Origin: VBAU01 sp036005185
GTDB lineage: Bacteria > Bacteroidota > Bacteroidia > Chitinophagales > Chitinophagaceae
DNA length: 64,000 bases
Direction of reading: 5' to 3'
NCBI GenBank assembly: GCA_036005185.1
Contig: DASYQS010000035.1
Coordinates: forward strand, 32,300 to 96,299
Below the pieces are notes generated by a model. It was not told where the DNA came from, made no database searches, and saw nothing but the letters and a program-made list of their open reading frames with translations. This document shows, piece after piece, positions 25,375-34,196 of the stretch (positions are counted from its first letter, which is position 1; each line of letters starts with the position of its first letter). Made by a program: the position numbers and the translations under genes.

Positions 25375-26202
25375 ATGCTTTTCTTTAAAACCCAAAAAGG
25401 CCAAGTTACACTCAATTTCTTATTCAGCTTTTTTGCAGCAGTAGTAATCTTTGCTGCGATGATGAAAATCCTGCACTGGCAGGGCGCTGATATCGCCATT
25501 ATGGTGGGATTATTATCTGAAACCACCGTGTTTATGATAATGGCATTTCTTGTACCTCCGCCAGAAGAACCACATTGGCAGAGATATTTCCCAAACATTA
25601 ATGAACATCCTGATGTGGAAAGAGCTCGTACAGGAAAATTTGAAGTAACTCCGCTTACCTTACCTGGTGCTTCTGGAAATCCCGCTTTAACTAAATTGGA
25701 AGATATGCTGAAGGAAGCAGATATTACTCCTGCTAATCTCGGCCGCTTAAGCGAGAATTTTAAAAGACTCGGTTCAACCGTTGATAAAATGAGTGATATT
25801 ACAGATGTTGTGGCTGCTACAGGCGACTACACACAAAAAACAAAAGAAGCTACTCATGCCCTGACTCAAATGAAAGATGCTTATATGAGCGCTTCTGGAA
25901 GCATTCAACATCTAAATGCGGCTGCTGAAGGAACAAAACAATTCCATGAGCAGGTTCAGGTATTAACGAAGAACCTTTCTACATTGAATACAATTTATGA
26001 GTTGGAATTACAGGATACCAATAATCACCTGAAAGCAATGAACCAGTTCTACAGCAATTTGGTACAAGCTTCACAGGCTATGGAAGGTAGTGTGGGTGAT
26101 GCGAAGAAAGCACATGACCAAATTGCATTGTTAGCGAACAATCTGGGACGTTTGAACCAGATCTATGGCAATATGCTTAGCGCAATGCAAGGTCGCGCAT
26201 AA
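25375..26202 (+). CDS. gldL: Gliding motility / T9SS inner-membrane motor protein GldL
   Basis: A 275-residue protein with two N-terminal membrane helices (about 13-31 and 38-56). The conserved acidic 'SETTVFMIMAFLVPPPEEPHWQRYFP' junction follows, then a long cytoplasmic helical tail. GldL surrounds a GldM dimer and uses proton motive force to rotate it, driving type IX secretion and gliding. A Glu in the second helix region (near 'LLSETTV') fits the conserved ion-path acid. The length is somewhat longer than in Flavobacterium (about 215), with the extra sequence in the helical tail. Confidence 0.94.
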   Translation: MLFFKTQKGQVTLNFLFSFFAAVVIFAAMMKILHWQGADIAIMVGLLSETTVFMIMAFLVPPPEEPHWQRYFPNINEHPDVERARTGKFEVTPLTLPGASGNPALTKLEDMLKEADITPANLGRLSENFKRLGSTVDKMSDITDVVAATGDYTQKTKEATHALTQMKDAYMSASGSIQHLNAAAEGTKQFHEQVQVLTKNLSTLNTIYELELQDTNNHLKAMNQFYSNLVQASQAMEGSVGDAKKAHDQIALLANNLGRLNQIYGNMLSAMQGRA

Positions 26203-26306
26203 ACTATACTAAGGTCTTTATTGGGTTCGTTATAAATAGAATCCGTATCCGTGATTTTTCAAAAATTGAATTGTCACCATTACTAATCTAAAAAAACCAT
26301 AAAGTC

Positions 26307-27836
26307 ATGGCTTTACCTCGTGAGCCCCGGCAAAAGATGATCAATATGATGTACCTGGTGTTAACAGCCCTGTTAGCACTCAATGTATCGTCAGAGATCC
26401 TCAATGCTTTCAAAACGGTTAATAAAAGTTTGGAAAAAACCAATGCCGTCATAAGCACTTCAACTGACAATGTTATGACCTCGCTTAAGGAAAAACTAGC
26501 TGACGCCGGAACAAGGGCTAAAGCTGAGATATGGTATCCTAAAGCGGATCAGGTACAAAAAAAATCAGTTGAGGTGTATAACTATATTCAAGGTTTAAAG
26601 GATAGAATTCTTACAGAGTCGGGAGGAGATCCCAAAGACTCAACAAAAAGGTACAAGGAAGATAATCTTGATATTGCAACACGTATCATGATCGAAAAAG
26701 GTGAGGGTCAAAAGCTCTTGAACATGCTGACTCAATATAGAAAAGATGTTTTAGGAGAAGATCCGTTGATTGCTAAAGAGTTTACGAATTCGCTCCCTAT
26801 AAATCTTTCCAAACCAACCAGCTCAACTAGTAGAGCTGGTAAAACTTGGGAAGGTGCTTATTTTCATATGGTGCCTACCGTTGCTGCCTTAACTATTCTC
26901 AGTAAATTCCAGAATGACCTGAGAGTTACCGAAAATAAAATCGTTACTTTCTGTCATGAGCAGGTCGGTAAAGTTGTTTATCGCCAAGATGCGGTTGCAG
27001 CATTAGCATTAGCAAATTCTACTAATTTATTACCTGGACAAAACTTAGAGATAACAGCTGGTGTGGGAGGATTTAGTAAAGCAGTAAACCCAGTCATTTC
27101 TATTGCAGGTAAAACTGTTACACTTGGCGAAGATGGTGCGGCACATCTTAAAATGACAGCTGAGGGAATTGGAACTCATTCTATTCCTGTTGTAATTAGA
27201 TATACAGATCAGGATGGAAAAGTTCAAACAATAGAGAAGAAAGTTGAATATAGTGTTGGGCAGTCAAATGCGGCAGTACAATTAGATAAATTGAACGTAT
27301 TGTTCATTGGAGTTGATAATCCTGTAACGGTATCTGGTAGTGGAAGTGCGGATCAATTGAAGGTTGGTATTTCAGGAGGCGGCGGAAGTATTCGCGGTTC
27401 AGGTGGGGGCCATTTTATGGCACGTGTGAGTAGTGAAACTGACAATTGTGTAATCAGTGTAACAACACCCGATGGCAAAACAACTCCTGTCAGATTCAGA
27501 GTTCGTTCTATTCCTGATCCTACACCAATGATCGGTACAAATAAAGGTGGTGAAATTCAAGCTAGCTATTTTAGAAGCCAGCCGGGTGTAAGAGCAGTTT
27601 TAGAGAATTTCTTTTATGAAACACAGTTTAACGTAATAAGTTTCCGAATGACTGGTGATGGAGATGGTTTTGCTGATATAGATGAGAAAATGAATACAGG
27701 TGCTACATGGAACGAAGCGAGAAGTATTATCAACAAATGCCGTCCGGGTTCGTTCGTTACTATTGAAGATATTCGTGCTGTAGGTCCTGATGGCAGAACC
27801 CGTAAGCTGCCTCCAATGCTTTTTAATCTTAAGTAA
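26307..27836 (+). CDS. gldM: Gliding motility / T9SS motor protein GldM
   Basis: A 509-residue single-pass protein. It opens with the conserved 'LPREPRQKMINMMYLVLTALLALNVSSEIL', where the membrane helix carries the motor-facing residues. Four periplasmic domains (D1-D4) follow, spanning from the inner membrane to the GldKN ring. The length is normal for GldM (about 510-520). It starts 104 nt after gldL and is followed by gldN after 12 nt, so gldLMN should be one transcript. Confidence 0.96.
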   Translation: MALPREPRQKMINMMYLVLTALLALNVSSEILNAFKTVNKSLEKTNAVISTSTDNVMTSLKEKLADAGTRAKAEIWYPKADQVQKKSVEVYNYIQGLKDRILTESGGDPKDSTKRYKEDNLDIATRIMIEKGEGQKLLNMLTQYRKDVLGEDPLIAKEFTNSLPINLSKPTSSTSRAGKTWEGAYFHMVPTVAALTILSKFQNDLRVTENKIVTFCHEQVGKVVYRQDAVAALALANSTNLLPGQNLEITAGVGGFSKAVNPVISIAGKTVTLGEDGAAHLKMTAEGIGTHSIPVVIRYTDQDGKVQTIEKKVEYSVGQSNAAVQLDKLNVLFIGVDNPVTVSGSGSADQLKVGISGGGGSIRGSGGGHFMARVSSETDNCVISVTTPDGKTTPVRFRVRSIPDPTPMIGTNKGGEIQASYFRSQPGVRAVLENFFYETQFNVISFRMTGDGDGFADIDEKMNTGATWNEARSIINKCRPGSFVTIEDIRAVGPDGRTRKLPPMLFNLK

Positions 27837-27848
27837 AAAGAAATAATA

Positions 27849-28880
27849 ATGAGAACCATATTTGTAAAAGCTTTGCTTTTGGCTGTTTTTGTAGTTGCAA
27901 TTTGCGACGCAAATGCGCAACGCCGTAGTTCGCGGAGAGCGAATAATAATCGCCCCGATACAAGCGGTGTGCAGCGGCAAGTTCAGCAAAATAACAACCA
28001 GCAGGCAACTTATAATCCTTATGGAAATTCAAAAATTGTAGTGGCTCCTGTGGTCGGGGGATTTAATGATACTTTAAAGAAATCCCTTCGTAATGATGCC
28101 GCTTACGATAAAAATATGGTTCGGGATCGCACTCCTTTGCCATATGAACACCTTCGCTGGGATGATGCATTATTTACTGAAAGAGTTTGGAGAGAAATTG
28201 ATACAAGGGAAAAAATCAATCAAACATTCAGTTATAAAACCAATGATGACAACGGCGACCAACGTTTTGTTAGCATTTTAGTAAAAGCGATAAGAGATGG
28301 TTCTGTAACTGCTTTCAGTCCCGATGATGACAGGTTTACTACTCCATTAGCGGTTGCTGATGTTGAAAAATATCTCAACGGTGGCACCGAGTGTGATACG
28401 GTTCCGGTTTACAATATCCAGGACCCTACAAAAATTGATAGTTTTGTTGTAACATGTAATACTGTTAACCCCGATGATGTGGTTAAATTCCGTCTCAAAG
28501 AAGACTGGGTATTTGATCGCGAAGCAAGCCGCATGTTTGTAAGAATTATTGGAATTGCCCCTTGCAAAACTATTATGGGTATTGATAAGAAAACTGAAAG
28601 AGGCGCAGCTCCTATGTTCTGGGTTTACTATCCTGACCTACGCCCAATTTTGGCAAAATATGAAGTCTATAATCCTAAAAATATGGGTATGGGCCGAATG
28701 ACATGGGAAGAGCTTTTTGAAAGCCGTATGTTTAGCAGCTATATTCTGAAATCTACTCTCGATAATCCCAATAATAAGACCATTCGCAATTACATGCGTG
28801 ATCCTATTCTTGCTTTACTCGAAGGAGACAATATAAAAGAAAGAATATTCAATTACGAGCAGGATCTTTGGTCTTATTGA
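27849..28880 (+). CDS. gldN: Gliding motility / T9SS protein GldN
   Basis: A 343-residue exported protein with signal peptide (cut after 'DANAQ'), then an Arg/Asn/Gln-rich low-complexity stretch (about 24-60). The conserved GldN/PorN core follows: 'LPYEHLRWDDALFTERVWREIDTREKINQTF' and 'PAPMFWVYYPDLRPILAKYEVYNPKNMGMGRMTWEELFE'-like segments. GldN joins GldK in the periplasmic ring of the type IX secretion machine. It is the last gene of the cluster, 12 nt after gldM, and is followed by an intrinsic terminator. Confidence 0.96.
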   Translation: MRTIFVKALLLAVFVVAICDANAQRRSSRRANNNRPDTSGVQRQVQQNNNQQATYNPYGNSKIVVAPVVGGFNDTLKKSLRNDAAYDKNMVRDRTPLPYEHLRWDDALFTERVWREIDTREKINQTFSYKTNDDNGDQRFVSILVKAIRDGSVTAFSPDDDRFTTPLAVADVEKYLNGGTECDTVPVYNIQDPTKIDSFVVTCNTVNPDDVVKFRLKEDWVFDREASRMFVRIIGIAPCKTIMGIDKKTERGAAPMFWVYYPDLRPILAKYEVYNPKNMGMGRMTWEELFESRMFSSYILKSTLDNPNNKTIRNYMRDPILALLEGDNIKERIFNYEQDLWSY

Positions 28881-28904
28881 GTTTAAAATAACTAGCATCG
28901 TAAA

Positions 28905-28937
28905 AATCCCATACCGCTTAGTATGGGTTTTTTTTTG
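28905..28937 (+). terminator. Intrinsic terminator after gldN
   Basis: Stem CCCATAC / GTATGGG (28908-28914 and 28921-28927) with a 6-nt loop and a run of about nine T. It closes the gldLMN transcript. Confidence 0.88.
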
Positions 28938-29051
28938 CTTAAAACTTTCACTTTTAATAATTTATTTTTTTTAAAAATACCTGAAAGTAGTATAGGAAAT
29001 CTGCGGAATTGTTGTATTTTCGTTACGGTTTTTCATAGGATATTGGATTTT

Positions 29052-29088
29052 AAAAACGGGGCTGGATGTCTATCCGGGCCCCTTTTTT
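29052..29088 (-). terminator. Bidirectional-looking terminator at uvrC 3' end
   Basis: GGGGC (29058-29062) pairs with GCCCC (29078-29082), and GGAT with ATCC inside. It has a T run on the plus side and GTTTTT on the minus side. It overlaps the last codons or stop of uvrC and can serve that gene. Confidence 0.6.
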
Positions 29089-30943
29089 ATGCAATATCGT
29101 TTGCTGAAAACTCACTTATATTTTTATTGTCAGTCAATGAATTTGGTGAATGAAAATGATTGAAAATAATTCTCGCTTTTGCTTTTCCTATTGATGCAGA
29201 TAACTCTTCCTCACTTTTTTGTTTGATATTATTAACCGATTTGAATTTTTTTAATAGCAGATCAATAGTATTTTTTCCAATGCCTTTAATTTCTTCTAAT
29301 TCGTTTTTAAAGGTTCCTTTACTTCTTTTTAAACGATGAAAACTAATTCCAAAACGATGCACTTCATCCCTTATCCTGCGAATTAGATTGAGGCTATCAC
29401 TGTTATACGGGAGCTTCAAGGATTCCTTGTCTCCCGGAAAAAAAACTTCTTCTTCATTTTTTGCCAAACCTACTATTGTTGTTTTTCCAGTCACTTTTAA
29501 TTTTTCTAAGGCTTCCACTGCAGCATTTAATTGCCCTTTACCGCCATCAATGATGACCAGTTGAGGAAAAGGCTGCCCTTCTTCAAGCAGTCTTTTATAT
29601 CTTCTAAAAACTGTTTCTTTCATGGAGGCGAAATCATTTATACCCTCCACTGTTTTAATATTGAAATGGCGGTAATCTTTTTTACTAGGTTCTCCATTTT
29701 TGAATGAGACCATCGCTGAAACAGGAAAGCTGCCCTGGAAATTGGAGTTATCAAAACACTCAATTTGAAAAGGAAATAATGGAAGCTTTAAGTCTTTTTG
29801 CAGTTGCTCAAGCAATTTTACTTTATCAACGTTTTTTGCATCGAGTTTTAGACGTTGCTTTTGTTTAAGATCTTCAATAAAATAGCCCACATTTCTTTCA
29901 GAAAGCTCAAGCAATTTCTTTTTGTCGCCCCCCTTTGGCACAGTTATCAGTACATCAGATTCCGCATAATCTATCGCAAATGGAAGAATAATTTCCCTTG
30001 CCTCACTGCCAAAAGTTGTCCGAAGCTGTGCAATAGAAAATGAGAGAATCTCCTCAATGGTTTCATCAAGATGTGATTCAACTTTAAGTGTTTTCGTTTG
30101 TACAATCGTGCCATTTTGTACCATTAAGTAATTAACATAAGCAGAGTCATTCTCCTTCACAACAGAAAAAACATCAACGTCACCGAGCTTCGGTGTAACA
30201 ACGACCGATTTTGATTGATAGCCTTCAATGAACTCAATTTTTTTACGGACAATTTCGGCTTTTTCAAATTCCATACGGGTAGCATATTCATTCATTTCAT
30301 TTTTAAAATGCTGTATGACCGAACCCAATTTTCCTTTTAAAAGATTTTTTAATTGCAGAAGCCCTTTATCATAATCTTCCTTAGTTTGAAGTTGTTCACA
30401 AGGTCCTTTGCAATTACCCAAATGGTATTCCAGGCAAACCTTAAATTTCCCTTTTCCTATATTTTTTTCGGTAAGATTTAAGGAGCAGGTTCTGAGTTGA
30501 ATAGTTTGTTTTATGAAATTCAATAGCTCCCTTACTTTGCCTACTGAAGTATAAGGCCCTAAGTATTCAGAGCCATCATCAATTTTTTTTCTAGTTAAAA
30601 AGACCCTGGGGAAAGGTTCATTTTTTATAACTATGTAAGGATAACTCTTGTCATCCTTTAAGTTAATATTAAACCGTGGTTGAAATTGCTTGATTAAAGA
30701 ATTTTCCAGAAGAAACGCGTCCTGTTCAGAATTTACAATGGTAAACTCTATTCTTGTTATACGCTGAACTAGTTCATAGGTTTTATAACTTGTAAAAGTC
30801 TTGATAAAATAAGAAGTAACACGTTTGCGAAGATTCTTTGCTTTACCGACATAAATTAGATTATTGTCTATGTCGAAATATTTATAAATGCCAGGATTGT
30901 TTGGGATTCCGGATGAAATATTTTTATATTCTTCAGGAGTCAT
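29087..30943 (-). CDS. uvrC: Excinuclease ABC subunit C
   Basis: A 618-residue nucleotide-excision-repair nuclease. The GIY-YIG domain is at about 18-95 ('GIYKYFDIDNNLIYVGKAKNLRKRV'). A Cys-containing linker ('CLEYHLGNCKGPCE') and the UVR UvrB-binding motif ('EMNEYATRMEFEKAEIVRKKIEFIEGY') follow. The RNase H-like catalytic half includes 'IECFDNSNFQGSFPVSAMV' and 'VIIDGGKGQLNAA', and a tail of helix-hairpin-helix motifs comes last ('ELEEIKGIGKNTIDLLL'). All domains are present and the length is normal. Confidence 0.97.
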   Translation of the reverse strand: MTPEEYKNISSGIPNNPGIYKYFDIDNNLIYVGKAKNLRKRVTSYFIKTFTSYKTYELVQRITRIEFTIVNSEQDAFLLENSLIKQFQPRFNINLKDDKSYPYIVIKNEPFPRVFLTRKKIDDGSEYLGPYTSVGKVRELLNFIKQTIQLRTCSLNLTEKNIGKGKFKVCLEYHLGNCKGPCEQLQTKEDYDKGLLQLKNLLKGKLGSVIQHFKNEMNEYATRMEFEKAEIVRKKIEFIEGYQSKSVVVTPKLGDVDVFSVVKENDSAYVNYLMVQNGTIVQTKTLKVESHLDETIEEILSFSIAQLRTTFGSEAREIILPFAIDYAESDVLITVPKGGDKKKLLELSERNVGYFIEDLKQKQRLKLDAKNVDKVKLLEQLQKDLKLPLFPFQIECFDNSNFQGSFPVSAMVSFKNGEPSKKDYRHFNIKTVEGINDFASMKETVFRRYKRLLEEGQPFPQLVIIDGGKGQLNAAVEALEKLKVTGKTTIVGLAKNEEEVFFPGDKESLKLPYNSDSLNLIRRIRDEVHRFGISFHRLKRSKGTFKNELEEIKGIGKNTIDLLLKKFKSVNNIKQKSEEELSASIGKAKARIIFNHFHSPNSLTDNKNISEFSANDIA

Positions 30944-30954
30944 TCACATTAGAG

Positions 30955-31518
30955 TTAATAATTTTCATTGTCATTCCAGATCACATTCATGATCGAAGTT
31001 TTCTCTTCTCCATTTTTTTTCTGCGTGATTGTTACAATCTGGAATTTTCTATCTGTATCCCAGGTCATTCTTTTTATGATTGAACTGTCATTATAATTTT
31101 TGAATTTTTCTATATAAATGCTTTTAATCTTGTCGTTTGGAGGATTTGGCTCAATTCTTACTTCTTGTCGGCGGACCTCAAGATTTTCATCTTTCGGTGT
31201 AGCAATAAAAACAACTAAGCCTAGGTCATTGTTCAACATCCTTTCTTCTATGTATTTACCATTAAATTCTTTTGAAATATCCGGTATTTCAAGAAAATCC
31301 TTTGCTAATGTTTTAAAATCTTCTCTTTTAATATTTGTAGTGTCGAAAGTGCTATCTGTTACTGAAGCAAGTTTAATGATCGGATACATAGATGTGTCAA
31401 CATGAGCTATTTGCCCCTTTATAAAATCAATGGCAGGAAAAACATCGTTGTTTTTCTGCTTGCAACTCCAGTAAAAGACAGTTATCAGTAATGTTATAAA
31501 TGCCCAATTTTTCTTCAT
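30955..31518 (-). CDS. Putative lipoprotein of unknown function
   Basis: A 187-residue protein with a lipoprotein-like start: MKKNW, a hydrophobic core, and 'FYWSCKQKN' with the likely lipidated Cys near 19. The mature part is alpha/beta with charged strands ('DRKFQIVTITQKKNGEEKTSIMNVIWND'). I do not recognise a named domain. It precedes uvrC on the same strand with 11 nt between, so the two may be co-transcribed, though a DNA repair role is not implied. Confidence 0.7.
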   Translation of the reverse strand: MKKNWAFITLLITVFYWSCKQKNNDVFPAIDFIKGQIAHVDTSMYPIIKLASVTDSTFDTTNIKREDFKTLAKDFLEIPDISKEFNGKYIEERMLNNDLGLVVFIATPKDENLEVRRQEVRIEPNPPNDKIKSIYIEKFKNYNDSSIIKRMTWDTDRKFQIVTITQKKNGEEKTSIMNVIWNDNENY

Positions 31519-31566
31519 CAGAAGTGAATTTTGAATAATTTATAAAATTAAAGGAAACTGTTCAAC

Positions 31567-31598
31567 AGAAAACCCTGTTAACGATAACAGGGTTTTCT
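31567..31598 (-). terminator. Perfect 14-bp inverted repeat / terminator
   Basis: AGAAAACCCTGTTA (31567-31580) and its exact complement (31585-31598) with a 4-nt loop. It lies 25 nt past the stop of the ECF partner gene. The stem ends in TTTT on the minus strand, so it is a likely rho-independent terminator in that direction. Confidence 0.7.
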
Positions 31599-31622
31599 AA
31601 GTAAAGCAGCAGTTAGTGTTGG

Positions 31623-32960
31623 CTACTTGTTAAGCGAGATGCCAACCTTTAAACCAAAGTCAAAAAGATTTTCTTTTACGGGATATTTATCAACAAAACT
31701 TGAAAGTAACTGATAACGTACCTGTGGACCAACTTGCCATTTCATTCTGCCGGTTGAATAAGAGACAAATGTTTCTAAAGCCGTGCTTGCATTCCAGCGA
31801 CGGATCAACCATGGAACTTCTGCATAATTCTTATAATCTGTAGAAAGCAAGTAAGCCCTATCACCTAAAACATAAGTAGGTTGAATAGTTCCAGCCACTC
31901 CGAATTGTACTTTTTCATCCCCAATCAGATTTACTTCTATGCCAACAGGCATTGATATTTCAAAATAAAAGTTTTGTAGCCAATCAGACTTGTAACCTCC
32001 GAAATTCCTATGGGTGCTGATAGTATAAAAAGAATCAACTCCTGCATTTCCTCTTAAAGCTATTCTAGCTACTTCTAAAGGATAATTAAAGGCTTTAATG
32101 TCATAACGATTAATATTAAACTGAAGACCTCCCTTTACTTTAAAATTATTAGCCAAAGAATATTTTGTTGTAAATCCAAACTCAAGTCCCATATCGGGCT
32201 TATGCGTTACAACGCTATTAATATCATATAATGGAGTATATGTAGGAGTTGTGTTTGACTGCGATGCCGCTGAACGTAAAAATGATTTGTTTTCAGATAA
32301 TTTTCTGTAGCTAATTGTAGGTGTAAAATTAACCTGAAATGAAAATCTTTTATTCCTTTTTGTTAAAGGTGTAAAACTATTCAAAACACTCTCTATAGTC
32401 CAATCAAACAAATTTGACTTGACTGATTTTTGAGGAACATCAGCTATTTTCGGGGTAGAAGTTATGTTGAAAACATCCTGATCAGTTAATTCATCAGTTA
32501 TATTAAAGGTGAATGGTGCGGAACTGTTTGTAAAAATATCGTTATAAAAATTATTTTGATTTATACCAATTACATTATTGAGGGGATCATGATAAAAACG
32601 GGTAGCTGAAATGGATGATCGATTATTAATTGAAACGGGATTTAAACGATTACGTTGAAATTTATGTGAGCTAACTTTTTTATCCTCTGGATACAGTTTA
32701 ACATCAGGAACAGAAACTTGTTGTTTCTCTATAGCTGGTTTATTAATGGGGATAATTGCCTGCTTAGAGGAGTTAGTGATAAGTAAAGTAACCAATGCGC
32801 CTGTTATCAACAATAAAGTAATACCTAGGCCAAACCATTTCCGGCGTGTATGAAGAGCTGTATAAACGCCTTTCCAAACTTTTGTGGAAGGATACAACCG
32901 GTATTGATCAGCATTTTCTTTTAAGAACCTTTCGAACTCATTATTAAAATTTCTCTCCAT
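31623..32960 (-). CDS. ECF-partner membrane protein with periplasmic/barrel-like C-terminus
   Basis: A 445-residue protein. It has a short cytoplasmic N-terminus ('EFERFLKENADQYRLYPSTKVWKGVYTALH', about 1-38) and one membrane helix (about 43-62, 'LGITLLLITGALVTLLITNS'). A polar linker and a beta-strand-rich C-terminal region of about 250 residues follow, resembling an outer-membrane beta-barrel domain. It follows the ECF sigma factor gene with 31 nt between. A short cytosolic helix bundle plus one membrane pass is the layout of anti-sigma factors, so I infer a regulator that sequesters the sigma factor. The barrel-like tail is unusual. No classic zinc-binding anti-sigma motif is visible. Confidence 0.65.
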   Translation of the reverse strand: MERNFNNEFERFLKENADQYRLYPSTKVWKGVYTALHTRRKWFGLGITLLLITGALVTLLITNSSKQAIIPINKPAIEKQQVSVPDVKLYPEDKKVSSHKFQRNRLNPVSINNRSSISATRFYHDPLNNVIGINQNNFYNDIFTNSSAPFTFNITDELTDQDVFNITSTPKIADVPQKSVKSNLFDWTIESVLNSFTPLTKRNKRFSFQVNFTPTISYRKLSENKSFLRSAASQSNTTPTYTPLYDINSVVTHKPDMGLEFGFTTKYSLANNFKVKGGLQFNINRYDIKAFNYPLEVARIALRGNAGVDSFYTISTHRNFGGYKSDWLQNFYFEISMPVGIEVNLIGDEKVQFGVAGTIQPTYVLGDRAYLLSTDYKNYAEVPWLIRRWNASTALETFVSYSTGRMKWQVGPQVRYQLLSSFVDKYPVKENLFDFGLKVGISLNK

Positions 32961-32991
32961 AATCAGTCAGCGATTTAGGGATTAGGATCAT

Positions 32992-33570
32992 TTATCTTTT
33001 CATGGCAGTCAACCACTCTATATCTTGTTTTGGTCTTTGAATAATCTTTTTTCTCACCAGCATATCCTCTAACATTGCTTTCGCTCTTGTATATTGACTC
33101 CGGCTTGTGCTTTCTTCTATATCCAGCATCATACCTATTTCACGGTGACTATATCCTTCTATGGCATACAAGTTTAAAACAGTTCGGTATCCAATCGGCA
33201 ACATTCTTATACATTCAACGATTTGTTTCGCCTGCACTATGGATGGTACGCTTTCTTCTCTTACCTGAACCGCTGTTGCGTGTATAATATCTACACTTTC
33301 ATTAAACTTCTTATTCTTCTTAAGAATGTTGATACAAGTATGTACAATAATTCTTCTTATCCATCCTTCGAAAGCACCTCTGTTGCCAAACGTATGCATT
33401 TGAGAAAAGATCTTGATAAAACCCTCCTGCAACATGTCCTCTGCATCCTCACGATTATGTGCGAAACGATAACACACCGACAACATTTTAGGGCTATACC
33501 GGTTATATAGTTCCTTTTGTGCGGTAGGGTCGCTTTGTAAACAGCCTTTTAAAATGGCTTCCTCGGTCAT
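32992..33570 (-). CDS. ECF sigma-70 factor
   Basis: A 192-residue group 4 sigma factor. Region 2 ('YNRYSPKMLSVCYRFAHNREDAEDMLQEGFIKIF', about 22-55) contains the DAEDxxQExF -10 recognition helix. Region 4 ('LPIGYRTVLNLYAIEGYSHREIGMMLDIEESTSRSQYTRAKAML', about 120-165) is a clear helix-turn-helix. The gene is followed by its probable membrane-bound regulator, suggesting an envelope-stress or surface-sensing circuit. Its regulon cannot be told from this window. Confidence 0.92.
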   Translation of the reverse strand: MTEEAILKGCLQSDPTAQKELYNRYSPKMLSVCYRFAHNREDAEDMLQEGFIKIFSQMHTFGNRGAFEGWIRRIIVHTCINILKKNKKFNESVDIIHATAVQVREESVPSIVQAKQIVECIRMLPIGYRTVLNLYAIEGYSHREIGMMLDIEESTSRSQYTRAKAMLEDMLVRKKIIQRPKQDIEWLTAMKR

Positions 33571-33698
33571 AATTTCCCTTTGGTTGCCTGTAATTTAGAC
33601 AATTTTTGTTTCATAATGCTGCACTAAAATGTAAAAAATTCAATTTTCCTTTTTTTCCGAGAATATTGGTGGTACCGGCCAAAACTTATGGTTCATAA

Positions 33699-34196
33699 TT
33701 ATTTTCCTGAAGGCTTTTTTCTTATCAAACTGTCTGGCGGATATTTTGCTTTCATTTCATTTCTTATTGATTCCGTCCAGTCAATTATTGTCTTTTTTTC
33801 CTGGTCAGTTAGTATAGCATCTTTATGAATCCAATTATAAGAATTCAAAGGCATTTCATCATGTTTTACCTGATCAGCTATTTCCTCAAGTTTGTGATAT
33901 TGATAACGTAAAGATCTGTTTGTATATTCATCGAAATTTAATCCTCTCTTTCCTTCATTTATATGATTTGTAAGCCACCAATCTATGGGTTGAATTTTAA
34001 AATACCATAGGTAGCGGGTATTATTGCTATGGCAGTCCATACAAGCTTTGTCTAAAATTGTTTTTACTTCAGCCGGAATATGGTACGCCTTCGAAATATT
34101 GTGTGGCGGCTCACGTGTTGAAATATTTTTTGTAGGGTGAATAAATTGAATGGCAATTAGAATTATCAGCAATACAAACAAGATCTTTTTAAACAT
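33699..34196 (-). CDS. Membrane-anchored heme-binding (CxxCH) protein
   Basis: A 165-residue protein with an N-terminal hydrophobic anchor (about 4-20) and a single c-type heme site CMDCH (Cys52, Cys55, His56). Tryptophan-rich 'WYFKIQPIDWWLTNHINEGKRGLNFDEY' and a C-terminal 'ILTDQEKKTIIDWTE' follow. This matches the Bacteroidota heme-binding domain family (often annotated DUF/haem_bd). An ATG six codons upstream exists, but the one at 34196 reduces the overlap with gpmI to 8 nt. The partner is unknown, probably a periplasmic electron carrier. Confidence 0.8.
   Translation of the reverse strand: MFKKILFVLLIILIAIQFIHPTKNISTREPPHNISKAYHIPAEVKTILDKACMDCHSNNTRYLWYFKIQPIDWWLTNHINEGKRGLNFDEYTNRSLRYQYHKLEEIADQVKHDEMPLNSYNWIHKDAILTDQEKKTIIDWTESIRNEMKAKYPPDSLIRKKPSGK

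Noticed and set aside
27600..28032. Minus-strand open frames across the gldM-gldN junction
   Set aside because: They shadow gldM and gldN, which are strongly supported.
28923..29153. Plus-strand frame of 76 codons between gldN and uvrC
   Set aside because: Starts in the gldN terminator and runs through the uvrC terminator and end; no family features.
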